42,894 nt of DNA from an uncultured Clostridia bacterium (GTDB taxonomy: Bacteria > Bacillota > Clostridia > TANB77 > CAG-508), in NCBI GenBank assembly GCA_947594065.1, contig CANQDX010000009.1, forward strand, positions 1 to 42,894, in the 5' to 3' direction. Position numbers and translations under genes: made by a program. The notes under the pieces are model-generated. The model saw only the letters and a program-made list of their open reading frames with translations, made no database searches and had not been told where the DNA came from. Below, in pieces: positions 1 to 7,762 of the stretch (position 1 is its first letter; the number at the start of each line of letters is the position of its first letter).

Positions 1-40
1 ATGTTTTATTTATTTTTTATCTCTGTATTATTTTCATCTT

Positions 41-115
41 TTAATTGCTTTGAACGACAGTCTGGTGTGTGTGTACGACGCCAACGGTTTTAACGTTTTT
101 TAATACTTCACTCAT
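41..115 (-). CDS. Possible 24-residue peptide behind the second promoter copy
   Basis: This very short frame (MSEVLKNV... to ...VVQSN, then TAA) lies 34 bases after the -10 of a good promoter whose -35 region is a copy of the toxin-antitoxin promoter. AAAGAGG at 127-133 lies about 11 bases before the ATG at 115. An earlier ATG at 123 stops after three codons. I recognise no family. It may be a real peptide, the remnant of a gene, or chance coding in a non-coding transcript. The window edge hides what follows. Confidence 0.2.
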   Translation of the reverse strand: MSEVLKNVKTVGVVHTHQTVVQSN

Positions 116-148
116 TCGTTCATTTTCCTCTTTCTTTTGATTTTTTAT

Positions 149-177
149 ATTCTATATTTAATTTTAACTGTTGTCAA
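149..177 (-). promoter_or_regulatory. Promoter, second copy of the toxin-antitoxin control segment
   Basis: Read on the minus strand this is TTGACA (172-177), a 17-base spacer and TAGAAT (149-154). The -35 and the flanking inverted repeat (AGTAT/ATAC half-sites at 177-190) belong to a 35-bp segment, 171-205, repeated at 1751-1785 with one mismatch. It points away from the antitoxin gene, toward the window edge. Confidence 0.55.
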
Positions 178-205
178 GTATTTTTGATACCATTTATTCG
201 TTTTT
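171..205. repeat. 35-bp direct repeat, copy 1
   Basis: The segment matches 1751-1785 at 34 of 35 positions, in the same orientation, and the two copies bracket the toxin and antitoxin genes. Each copy carries a -35 hexamer and an interrupted palindrome, so it is probably a regulatory unit bound by the antitoxin. A trace of duplication or insertion is the alternative. Confidence 0.8.
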
Positions 206-258
206 TATTTTTATTCTAGGAATACTTTAGTAAATATATTTCTGTATATTCCTTAATT

Positions 259-1263
259 TTATATTTCAATTACTCTTTTAAATTGATCATCACTATATTT
301 TTTAATATCTAAAACATTTAACATATCATATTTATCTCTTACTTTTTCAAAATAGTCTTTTATATCTTCTTTACTTATTATATTATTAGAATTTTCTGTA
401 GGTAATAATCCTTTTCTAGCATTTATCCAAGGTGTTTCGTAATGTGACATTTTTTCCAAAGCTTTACCATTATAATATCCGAAATATTTTATGACTGCAT
501 CTAAAATTTCCTTTTTCTCATCTACGATAATGTCTTCAATATCATAATCTATATCTATCATAATATTAGCTGATTTAAAATCTTTATATTTTTCATATAT
601 ATCAATAAAAACAGGTCCGTGTACCCAAGCTTGACAATCTTCTTCAAACAAAAATTTTCCAAAAAATGCTTTATAAAAACCTTGTGCATAATATAAAATT
701 TTTTGTAAAGCTAATGGAGTAATTTCTTTTCCCATCACAATAATATATTTTGCAATAATATCTATTTCCTTTTCTGTATCAGATTTAAATGTAGTTTCTT
801 TTAATTTTTTTATTGACTCTTTAACGTTATTATAGGCTCTTTCTGTAATTAACTTTTTATTTTCTTCAACTAATTTATTCATATAATCTTCATTATTTAA
901 TATATTATATAATTGATCAGAATATGCTCTTGATGGTACATCACCATTCAAATATCTTATTAATGTAATCTCTCCCCATCCTAATAATTTAGATAACGGT
1001 TTTTTTCCAATTTTGTATTTACTTAAAATATTATTTATTTCGTCTGTTGTAATAATTTTTTCTTCGTGTCTATAAACTTTATCTATTCTTTCTAAGTTTT
1101 CATCAGTTATTTCATTCGAACTAATTTCTTCTCCACAATTTTGGCAATAACCTACTAATCTTTTATACTTATATTCTTTTCCTTTAATCTCAATTATTTC
1201 ATTTATTTCTTTTATTTCATATTCAACTAATTGATTACAATTTTCACAAAAACCTTTACTCAT
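259..1263 (-). CDS. MqsA-like zinc-finger/HTH antitoxin fused to a Panacea (SocA/DUF4065) domain
   Basis: The 334-residue protein has three parts. Residues 1-50 hold two cysteine pairs (C6/C9 and C40/C43), as in YgiT/MqsA-type zinc fingers. Residues about 72-112 form a helix-turn-helix like the MqsA DNA-binding half (KPLSKLLGWGEITLIRYLNG). Residues about 165-310 match the Panacea or SocA-like domain, with LQKILYYAQGFYKAFFG followed by AWVHGPV. Panacea domains are known as widespread antitoxin modules that neutralise unrelated toxins. The gene lies 16 bases after an MqsR-like toxin gene, the toxin-first order of mqsRA. It probably binds and silences the toxin and represses the shared promoter. 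The domain call is confident; the neutralisation role is inferred. Confidence 0.8.
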   Translation of the reverse strand: MSKGFCENCNQLVEYEIKEINEIIEIKGKEYKYKRLVGYCQNCGEEISSNEITDENLERIDKVYRHEEKIITTDEINNILSKYKIGKKPLSKLLGWGEITLIRYLNGDVPSRAYSDQLYNILNNEDYMNKLVEENKKLITERAYNNVKESIKKLKETTFKSDTEKEIDIIAKYIIVMGKEITPLALQKILYYAQGFYKAFFGKFLFEEDCQAWVHGPVFIDIYEKYKDFKSANIMIDIDYDIEDIIVDEKKEILDAVIKYFGYYNGKALEKMSHYETPWINARKGLLPTENSNNIISKEDIKDYFEKVRDKYDMLNVLDIKKYSDDQFKRVIEI

Positions 1264-1279
1264 AACAAACTCACCACTT

Positions 1280-1708
1280 TTATATAAATAATTTTTTAAT
1301 ATTCTTTTCTGGTTTATGAAATGAAATTACTACTATTAAATCATCTTGTTTTCTAACAATTTTAATATATACTTCCACCTTTTCTATTGTGCCCCAATTA
1401 TTTAACTCATATTCTCTACAAAAAAAATATAACCTTTCCTGCGGATTATTATAATTATCTGCAGAATAGCAAAAATCGTTTACTTCTAACTGTAACAACA
1501 TTTGTTTTTGTTTATTCTTATTTAGCTTATAATCTTCAATAAATTTTCTATTTTTATCATTTTTTTGAGTTGTACAGACTACAAATTTATCAGCATTTAT
1601 ACTATTTTTCACAACTTGTAAATATTTTTCTATATCTTCTTTTGTATGATTAGTATATTTGGAGGTACCAACCAGCATATTATGCTCATTCCTTTCTGTC
1701 TTTTTCAT
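1280..1708 (-). CDS. MqsR-like toxin (probable mRNA interferase)
   Basis: The 142-residue protein ends in a strand-rich segment (VEVYIKIVRKQDDLIVVISF) that resembles the C-terminal strands of MqsR, a RelE-fold ribonuclease that cleaves mRNA. Its place directly before an MqsA-type antitoxin supports this. The first ATG (1708) lies only about a dozen bases after the expected transcription start and has no ribosome site. The ATG at 1678, with AAAGGA 11 bases ahead, may be the real start and would give 132 residues beginning MLVGTSKYT. Family membership rests on this motif and on context, as overall similarity to MqsR is low. Confidence 0.6.
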   Translation of the reverse strand: MKKTERNEHNMLVGTSKYTNHTKEDIEKYLQVVKNSINADKFVVCTTQKNDKNRKFIEDYKLNKNKQKQMLLQLEVNDFCYSADNYNNPQERLYFFCREYELNNWGTIEKVEVYIKIVRKQDDLIVVISFHKPEKNIKKLFI

Positions 1709-1712
1709 TTTT

Positions 1713-1728
1713 AGTATTAATTGATACT
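1713..1728. promoter_or_regulatory. Probable operator of the toxin-antitoxin operon
   Basis: AGTATTAATTGATACT is a near-perfect palindrome with AGTAT/ATACT arms just after the -10 hexamer, over the expected transcription start. A related AGTAT...GATAC inverted repeat at 1757-1770 abuts the -35. Two related sites around one promoter suit autorepression by the HTH antitoxin. Confidence 0.5.
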
Positions 1729-1757
1729 ATTTTACAATATTTTTATTGATTTGTCAA
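1729..1757 (-). promoter_or_regulatory. Toxin-antitoxin operon promoter
   Basis: The minus strand reads TTGACA (1752-1757), exactly 17 bases, then TAAAAT (1729-1734). This is a strong sigma-A type promoter ahead of the toxin gene, flanked by two inverted repeats. Confidence 0.7.
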
Positions 1758-1785
1758 GTATTTTTGATACCATTTACTCGTTTTT
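1751..1785. repeat. 35-bp direct repeat, copy 2
   Basis: Partner of 171-205 with one mismatch at position 1777. This copy supplies the -35 hexamer and upstream inverted repeat of the toxin-antitoxin promoter. Confidence 0.8.
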
Positions 1786-1821
1786 GTAAAATTTAGTTTT
1801 ATCTTTTTTGTGCCTATTTGT

Positions 1822-2712
1822 CTAGTTAGACTCTAACATAGATGCTCCAATAATACCAGCATCATTTTCATATTTTGCTACTAAAATATCTGGTATAGTT
1901 CTTCCTTCAAATGTATGCTTAATATTTTCTTTTATTTTTTCCATAAAAATAGGTGCATAATATGTAAAACTTCCGCCCATACAAATACTGTCTGGTTCAA
2001 AAAGTCTAATTATATTGCAAATTCCAATAGATACGTAATTTGTATATTCATCGATTATTTTATTTACTTCATCTTGTTTTTCTTTGCTTTCTATTATTTC
2101 AAACATTTTGTCACTTGTTAATTTTTCAATTCCAAGTAATTCCTCAATTTTACTTCTAAAAGCCTTCATAGATGCATACTGCTCATAACATCCTTTTCTT
2201 CCACAGTTGCACTGTTTGCCGTCTACTTCTATTACCATATGTCCAATTTCAAATCCTTGATATTTATTTGGTTTTACTAGTTGATTTTTATAAAAATAGG
2301 CACCTCCAACGCCTGTTCCAAAAGCAATAAAAAAACAATTATCATAATCTTTTAAGTTTCCTATTCTTTTTTCACAAAGTCCTGAACATTTTACATCATT
2401 TTTTAAATAAACTGGTATATTGAATTCATTAGATATTCTTTCAGCTAAATTAAATTCCATACCATTTATATAAATTACACCATTCAAAATATTGGCTGAA
2501 GGATAACCTATTCCTATTTTTTGAATAGTTATATTTTTATTTTCATTTTTTATTTCTTTTATGGCGTTTATACAATACTTTACAATGGAATTTAAAAAAT
2601 CATTTTTTTCTTCTTTTTCCCAATTATGTTCTTTTTTTAATATTATTTTATTTTCTTCATTTATAAGTCCTAAAGCTATATGACTTCCTCCGATATCAAT
2701 TCCTATATTCAT
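1822..2712 (-). CDS. ROK-family sugar kinase
   Basis: The 296-residue protein is a ROK kinase, which phosphorylates a hexose such as glucose or an N-acetylated amino sugar with ATP in the cytoplasm. The N-terminal phosphate loop is DIGGSH (6-11), the likely catalytic Asp is D106 in KNDV, and FGTGVGG (131-137) follows. The ROK zinc site is complete: H158, C168, C170 and C175 in a CxCGRKGCxE pattern. It follows pilC by 63 bases and may be read from the pilus operon, although a hairpin lies between. Substrate cannot be told from sequence. Glucokinase is the commonest annotation for this type in Firmicutes. Confidence 0.88.
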   Translation of the reverse strand: MNIGIDIGGSHIALGLINEENKIILKKEHNWEKEEKNDFLNSIVKYCINAIKEIKNENKNITIQKIGIGYPSANILNGVIYINGMEFNLAERISNEFNIPVYLKNDVKCSGLCEKRIGNLKDYDNCFFIAFGTGVGGAYFYKNQLVKPNKYQGFEIGHMVIEVDGKQCNCGRKGCYEQYASMKAFRSKIEELLGIEKLTSDKMFEIIESKEKQDEVNKIIDEYTNYVSIGICNIIRLFEPDSICMGGSFTYYAPIFMEKIKENIKHTFEGRTIPDILVAKYENDAGIIGASMLESN

Positions 2713-2733
2713 ATTGCCTCCTTATTAACATAT

Positions 2734-2763
2734 AAGGGCAGAATATAAATAATATCTGCCCTT
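2734..2763. other. Intergenic hairpin between pilC and the ROK kinase gene
   Basis: Nine-base arms AAGGGCAGA (2734-2742) and TCTGCCCTT (2755-2763) enclose a 12-base AT-rich loop. No uridine tract follows on the minus strand, so it may stabilise or partly terminate the pilus mRNA rather than end it. Confidence 0.5.
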
Positions 2764-2775
2764 TGATTTTTTATT

Positions 2776-4131
2776 TTATACTCCTGCAGCTGAGAATAAC
2801 CATCCACCCATATATACTTGAATACAAGGTACTAAAACAACTAAAACAACGAATATCAATGCAATACCTACAATTAAGTATACAATTTCTGGTAAAACCT
2901 TCATTATTTTTGCAACTGTATTATCTATATCAATTTGTAAGTATTCTAACAGTTTTCCAATCATTTCTTTTAAATCTGTGCTCATACCAATGTTTAACAT
3001 TTCTATTATCATTGGTGAAGCTAAGTTTGATTTTTCAAATGCGTCAACCCACGATTGTCCAATTATGATATCATTTATTGATGATTCAATTACAGATCTA
3101 AGCACATAATTTTTTATTACGTTCTTACTGGTCTCTAATGAATCTTGAATTCTAATACCATTGTTTAAGTTCAAAAGCATAGCTCTTGCAAATCTTAAGA
3201 AATCAATAGAGAAAATTAATTTTCCAAATAATGGCATTGTGTATTTAAAATAGTCAAAATTATATCTTCCTTTAGGTGTATTTATATAAATTAATATGGT
3301 TGCTACTATTACTGCTATAATTACTAATGGTATATACCAATATGCCATCAGCACGTTTATTACTCCAGAGAACCATAATGTAATAGCGGGTAATTGTTCA
3401 GTTGATCCCATTGACTCAAATAAATTTTGTATAATTGGAACAATTACAACTGTACCTATTATTAACATTGCAATAATTACTACTAACATAATTGCGTTTG
3501 GTACAAAAATTCCAATCATTTTTTTATTAAATTTTTCATTTTCATCTAGATATTGTACAGCCTCTTCCAGTGATTTTGTTAGAGATCCTGACTGCTCTCC
3601 AACTTTAATCATATTAATATATAGGTAAGGAAAAACTTCTGAATAATACTCCATTGTTGTATACATATTTTCTCCAGCTTCTACTCCAGCTAAAATATCT
3701 TTTATTATTTCTTTAAATTGTTCATTTTCTGTAGTTTCAATAATGGTGCTCAGAGCGTGTATATTATTAAAGTTAGCTTTTTTTAGTAGATATAAGTCTT
3801 GTGTGAAAATTACCAAGTCTCTTGTTGTAATTCTTGTTGTTACATTAATTCCTAATCTTTTAAATAAGCTTTGTTTTTCTGTTCTATTGGTTGACATATT
3901 TATATAGTCTTCCAAGTTTGTGCCTTGCATAAATTCACTAACATCGCTAATATTTCTTTTTTGTTTTGTTCTAGATTTTGCAACAATTTTATTACTTACT
4001 TGCACTATATTTATTGGAGTTAAATTGTTCTTTTTTAGTCTTTTGATAAGAGACTTTCTGTTGATGTCCTCTACTCTATTTCTAACAATTAGACCATTAT
4101 CTGTAACCGCTCTATAAACAAAAACTGGCAT
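2776..4131 (-). CDS. pilC: Type IV pilus inner-membrane platform protein PilC
   Basis: The 451-residue protein is the membrane platform on which the PilB and PilT motors act. The first 70 residues (MPVFVYRAVTDNG...) are the usual cytoplasmic start. Two T2SF (GspF) domains follow at about 108-230 and 315-435, each with a conserved Gly-rich turn and a long hydrophobic segment; further membrane segments lie near 205-235 and 255-285. Length is slightly above the typical 400. It is the last pilus gene of the operon, 17 bases after pilT. The gene is intact and the call is firm. Confidence 0.93.
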   Translation of the reverse strand: MPVFVYRAVTDNGLIVRNRVEDINRKSLIKRLKKNNLTPINIVQVSNKIVAKSRTKQKRNISDVSEFMQGTNLEDYINMSTNRTEKQSLFKRLGINVTTRITTRDLVIFTQDLYLLKKANFNNIHALSTIIETTENEQFKEIIKDILAGVEAGENMYTTMEYYSEVFPYLYINMIKVGEQSGSLTKSLEEAVQYLDENEKFNKKMIGIFVPNAIMLVVIIAMLIIGTVVIVPIIQNLFESMGSTEQLPAITLWFSGVINVLMAYWYIPLVIIAVIVATILIYINTPKGRYNFDYFKYTMPLFGKLIFSIDFLRFARAMLLNLNNGIRIQDSLETSKNVIKNYVLRSVIESSINDIIIGQSWVDAFEKSNLASPMIIEMLNIGMSTDLKEMIGKLLEYLQIDIDNTVAKIMKVLPEIVYLIVGIALIFVVLVVLVPCIQVYMGGWLFSAAGV

Positions 4132-4148
4132 ATAGATATCCTCCTATT

Positions 4149-5255
4149 TTAATTTGTTCTTTCCTTTTTTATTCTTAATTGCATTATTGTTCTATTTAAA
4201 ACTTCAATATTTTTCTCTTCTATTTGAGATTTTGCTTGATCTAATGTAATTCTATCATCTACAAATAGGTTAGCAATAGAATTAATTAAGCCTATACTTC
4301 CATTATCTGAATTACTTTGAATAGCATCTTCTATTTCAGATACACTCAATTTTTCTTTTCTAATTAATCCAGAAACTATATTATCTACAACCATTACTTC
4401 TGGAACTAAAACTAATCTTCCATCTCTGCCAGGTAATAACCTTTGTGATACAACTAATTTTAATAAAGAAGATAATAAATATTTTACAGTTGTTTGATCT
4501 GATATTTCATAAAAGTTTATCATTCTGTCGATTGTTTCTGCACAAGATTTTGTATGAAGTGTTCCAATTACAAGATGTCCAGATTCAGCAGTTTCAATTG
4601 CTGCATCCATTGTTTGTTTATCTCTAATCTCACCTATTACAACAATATCGCAGTCTTCTCTTAAAGAGTTTTTAACACCATCACTAAAACTTAATGAATC
4701 TCCTCCAACTCCTACTTCTTTTTGAACAATCATAGATTTTTTAGATACGTGTTTATATTCTACCGGATTCTCTAAGAATAATATTTTTTTATTTTGTGTT
4801 TCATTAATTTCATTTACAAGTGCATTTAAAGTTGTTGTTTTTCCTGAGTTTGTTTTTCCTGTAACTAATATTAACCCTTGAGGTTGCATTGTCATTCTTC
4901 TTACAATGTCTGGAACTCCTAAATCTGCATATTTTGGTAATTCTTTTTTAATTAATCTTAGAGTAAATATAGGTAAACCTGCTGAATAAGAAATATTAAT
5001 TCTAAGCCTAATATCTTTGTACTCATAAGATGTATCTAATTTCTTTGTTTTTTTAAATAAATCATCTTTGTCTAAATTTCCTTTTACAATTGAATCATAT
5101 ATATCATACATATCTGCTGAGGTTAATACTGGATAGTCTTCAATTTCTTCTAATTTTCTTACAATTCTTAATAAAGGTCTATTTCCACTTACTAAGTGAA
5201 TATCTGAAGCATCTTTATTTATGGCTATATCAATTAAATCTTCTATCTGTACCAT
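4149..5255 (-). CDS. pilT: Pilus retraction ATPase PilT
   Basis: This 368-residue secretion ATPase powers pilus disassembly, and hence twitching and DNA uptake. It starts with the PilT-type N-domain (DLIDIAINKDASDIHLVSG). The Walker A is GKTNSGKT at 133-140, the Walker B region IVVIGEIRD at 204-212, and the His box GTLHT at 231-235. It lacks the long N-terminal domain and the cysteine pairs of PilB, which together with its length separates PilT from PilB. It sits 13 bases after pilB. An intact motor of this kind suggests retractile pili. Confidence 0.93.
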   Translation of the reverse strand: MVQIEDLIDIAINKDASDIHLVSGNRPLLRIVRKLEEIEDYPVLTSADMYDIYDSIVKGNLDKDDLFKKTKKLDTSYEYKDIRLRINISYSAGLPIFTLRLIKKELPKYADLGVPDIVRRMTMQPQGLILVTGKTNSGKTTTLNALVNEINETQNKKILFLENPVEYKHVSKKSMIVQKEVGVGGDSLSFSDGVKNSLREDCDIVVIGEIRDKQTMDAAIETAESGHLVIGTLHTKSCAETIDRMINFYEISDQTTVKYLLSSLLKLVVSQRLLPGRDGRLVLVPEVMVVDNIVSGLIRKEKLSVSEIEDAIQSNSDNGSIGLINSIANLFVDDRITLDQAKSQIEEKNIEVLNRTIMQLRIKKERTN

Positions 5256-5268
5256 TTTATTTTCCTTT

Positions 5269-6891
5269 CTATTTTAACAATAATTTTTTATTAAGTTCTT
5301 TCATATTAGTAATTCCATTAATTACTTTGTTTATTCCGTCAATCTCTAATGGTTGGTAACCATATTTTAATGCTTCTTTCTTTATTTTAATTGGTGACTC
5401 GTCATTAGATATTAATTCTTTAATTTCGTCATTAATTTGAAGTATTTCAAATATACCTATTCTGTCTAAATAGCCAACATTATTACAATTAGGGCATCCA
5501 ACTGCATCATACGTTTTTTTACCATTTAAATCAAATTTTATATTATATTTTTCTTCAACATTTTTAATAATTTGTAGTTCTTCTTTGTTAAAATCTCTTT
5601 CTTTTTTACAACTTGGACATAGTCTTCTTACCAATCTTTGAGAAACTGTTGTAGCTAGTGTACTAGCTATATCATAGTTAGAAATTCCAAGTTTTCTTAA
5701 CCTAGTAATTACTTCTACAGCATCTATTGTATGGATAGTAGATAATACATAGTGACCTGTTTGTCCAGCTTGCATAGATATTTCTGCTGTTTCCTTATCT
5801 CTAATTTCTCCTACTAATATAATGTCTGGATCTTGCCTTAATATTGTTCTAAGAGATGATGCAAAACCTGTTTTAGAATCTATTTCAATTTGGTTTAATC
5901 CTTCTATTCTAATTTCTACCGGATCTTCAATTGTTGTAATATTTACTTCTTCTCTATTTAAGTCGTTAATTATTGAATATAAAGAAGTTGTTTTTCCTTC
6001 ACCAGTAGGTGCTCCCATAACAGTAACACTGTTTCTTTTTTCAAAACAGTCACGAATTTTTTTATCTTTAGGAAAACCAAGTTCATATAATCCCTTTATA
6101 TTCTGGTTTTTCTTTAATAATCTTAAAACGAATTTTTCACCATAAATATTTTTCTGTGATGAAACACGTATATTGTAATCTGTATAAATAATTATTCTAC
6201 CATCTTGATCTTCTTGTTTTTCTTGGTACATATTTGATATTGCTTTTAAACGGCCTATTATCTGTGGTTGTTTTTCTTTTGGTATATCTGCAACTGTATA
6301 TAATTCACCATCTATTCTATATCTTACTCTTAATCTATCTTCCATTGGTTCAAAGTGAATATCACTTGCTCTTCTGCTCATTGCTGTTTTGATTATAGAA
6401 TCTACTAACTTAATTGTATCTGCATTTATGTTAATATCTCCGTCAACACTTCCATCTAGCATATCTAAAATGTTATTTATATTGCTTTCGAAAGTAATAT
6501 ACTTTTCCATTATTAGACCTTTATTTAAAAATAAAAGTTTAATTTTTTCCACATTTGCTCTGTTAGCAGTATCTGCAAAACAAACCTTTATTTTTCCTTG
6601 TTCTACGCTAAATGGTATTGCTTTGCATTCTTTAGCAGTATCAAGAGAAATATAGTCTTCAACATTCAAATCTATATCGTTATAAGTTAATATAATGCCT
6701 TTTTCTCCTAAAATATCAGCAATTCCTCTAATTAGGACTTCTTGGTCGCAATCACTTGTAATTCTTAATATTTCTCCCAATTTTTGTTTTCTATGGGTTT
6801 GTTGATATTCTATGGCTCTATTAACATCCTCTTCTCTTACTATGCCTCTTCTAACAAGTTCAACGCCTATTGGCACTCCTCTATTATCCAT
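5269..6891 (-). CDS. pilB: Pilus extension ATPase PilB
   Basis: This is the hexameric motor of pilus assembly, about 540 residues. It has an N-terminal MshEN/GspE-N region (residues 1-140), the linker ASDIHFEP, then the ATPase core with Walker A (APTGEGKTT, near 294-302), the Asp box and Walker B (ILVGEIRD, near 358-365) and the His box (STIHT). The tetracysteine zinc site is present (CPSCK and CPNCN near 430-475). The Walker A has Glu where Ser is usual (GxGK for SGK). I chose the ATG at 6891 because AAAGGA at the usual distance favours it; the ATG at 6900 would overlap that site. Confidence 0.93.
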   Translation of the reverse strand: MDNRGVPIGVELVRRGIVREEDVNRAIEYQQTHRKQKLGEILRITSDCDQEVLIRGIADILGEKGIILTYNDIDLNVEDYISLDTAKECKAIPFSVEQGKIKVCFADTANRANVEKIKLLFLNKGLIMEKYITFESNINNILDMLDGSVDGDININADTIKLVDSIIKTAMSRRASDIHFEPMEDRLRVRYRIDGELYTVADIPKEKQPQIIGRLKAISNMYQEKQEDQDGRIIIYTDYNIRVSSQKNIYGEKFVLRLLKKNQNIKGLYELGFPKDKKIRDCFEKRNSVTVMGAPTGEGKTTSLYSIINDLNREEVNITTIEDPVEIRIEGLNQIEIDSKTGFASSLRTILRQDPDIILVGEIRDKETAEISMQAGQTGHYVLSTIHTIDAVEVITRLRKLGISNYDIASTLATTVSQRLVRRLCPSCKKERDFNKEELQIIKNVEEKYNIKFDLNGKKTYDAVGCPNCNNVGYLDRIGIFEILQINDEIKELISNDESPIKIKKEALKYGYQPLEIDGINKVINGITNMKELNKKLLLK

Positions 6892-6923
6892 ACTTTTCAT
6901 TCCTTTCTATTTTTGTCTTTATT

Positions 6924-7352
6924 CTAATAAATTTCCTCTAATTTATAATTCATAGATTTAGTAAAATCATTGAAAATAATTTCCACATATATAATTGTAT
7001 TATCTACTCCATCGCCATTTTTTCCTAATTTAAATGTTATAGATTTTACCTTATCACAGATTGGAATATTATTATAAAGTATTTCCTTATTAGCTAAAGA
7101 AAATGAGTTTCCTGATGAAAATAAAATATAATTATCATTTACACTATCTACTTTATTTCCTTTTGCTTTTACTTCTTTTAAAAAATATGTGTTAAAATGA
7201 TTTAACTGTAATATTTCATCAGTATCTGCCTCTAAAGAGTTTGTGTTTTTATAGAATTGAGTAATAATTGCGCTAATAATTCCAAGTGTTATTATCATTA
7301 CTGCGATATATATAACTAAAGCGGTTAGGGTAATTCCTTTATTGTTTTTCAT
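6924..7352 (-). CDS. Type IV pseudopilin (minor pilin-like)
   Basis: The 142-residue protein begins with a short basic leader and a prepilin-like segment (NNKGITLTALVIYIAVMI), a Gly at the expected cleavage point, then a 20-residue hydrophobic helix. The remainder is soluble and predicted to sit outside the membrane. The residue five after cleavage is Ala rather than the usual Glu, as in the major pilin here. It is 2 bases from the previous pseudopilin and 24 from pilB. It is probably a minor pilin that primes or caps the fibre. No named family was recognised. Confidence 0.7.
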   Translation of the reverse strand: MKNNKGITLTALVIYIAVMIITLGIISAIITQFYKNTNSLEADTDEILQLNHFNTYFLKEVKAKGNKVDSVNDNYILFSSGNSFSLANKEILYNNIPICDKVKSITFKLGKNGDGVDNTIIYVEIIFNDFTKSMNYKLEEIY

Positions 7353-7354
7353 AA

Positions 7355-7750
7355 CTACTCCTTTACTTTTAACCTTTCCATTGTATATTGATATTCTTTG
7401 TTGTTAATTGTATAAGAAATAACTGCTGTTATTTTTTTTACAATATTATTGCTTTGTGATAAATTTAGGTTATTATCTACTTTTATATCAATTTCATAGT
7501 TATCTTTGGCAAGGGTACTTGGTATAAGGTTATTTACATTTTCTTGTGTTACATCTTCATAATTTGCTATTCCAACATTTTCAAATACTTCTGTTAAGTA
7601 TATTGTTGATAGTGCATTTTTCTTTAATTTTACATTTGAAAGATAATTATAATACATAAGAGATATAATTAATCCCGAAAATGCCATTATAGCAACTAGA
7701 GTAACAGCCATATCTATTCCAACAAAACCATTTGCTTTTTTTATTTTCAT
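7355..7750 (-). CDS. Type IV pseudopilin (minor pilin-like)
   Basis: The 131-residue protein has a basic leader and a prepilin-like start (KKANGFVGIDMAVTLVAIMA), with FVGIDMAVTLV recalling the FTLIELLVVI pattern. Asp at position 5 of the mature chain stands in for Glu5. A small globular part follows, with a run of beta strands toward the end (KKITAVISYTINNKEYQYTM). It lies between the prepilin peptidase gene and the next pseudopilin and almost abuts the latter, so the two are probably made together. Function beyond pilus assembly cannot be given. Confidence 0.68.
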   Translation of the reverse strand: MKIKKANGFVGIDMAVTLVAIMAFSGLIISLMYYNYLSNVKLKKNALSTIYLTEVFENVGIANYEDVTQENVNNLIPSTLAKDNYEIDIKVDNNLNLSQSNNIVKKITAVISYTINNKEYQYTMERLKVKE

Positions 7751-7762
7751 TTTCTTTCCCTT

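Noticed and set aside
171-1785. Attachment-site or transposon-target duplication around the toxin-antitoxin pair
   Set aside because: No integrase, transposase or terminal inverted repeat is present, and both copies act better as promoter/operator units. Kept only as an alternative.
1915-2121. Plus-strand frame inside the ROK kinase gene
   Set aside because: It is a shadow of a well-supported gene, with no ribosome site and unlikely composition. The same holds for the other antisense frames in pilC, pilT, pilB, obg, comEC and the NlpC/P60 gene.
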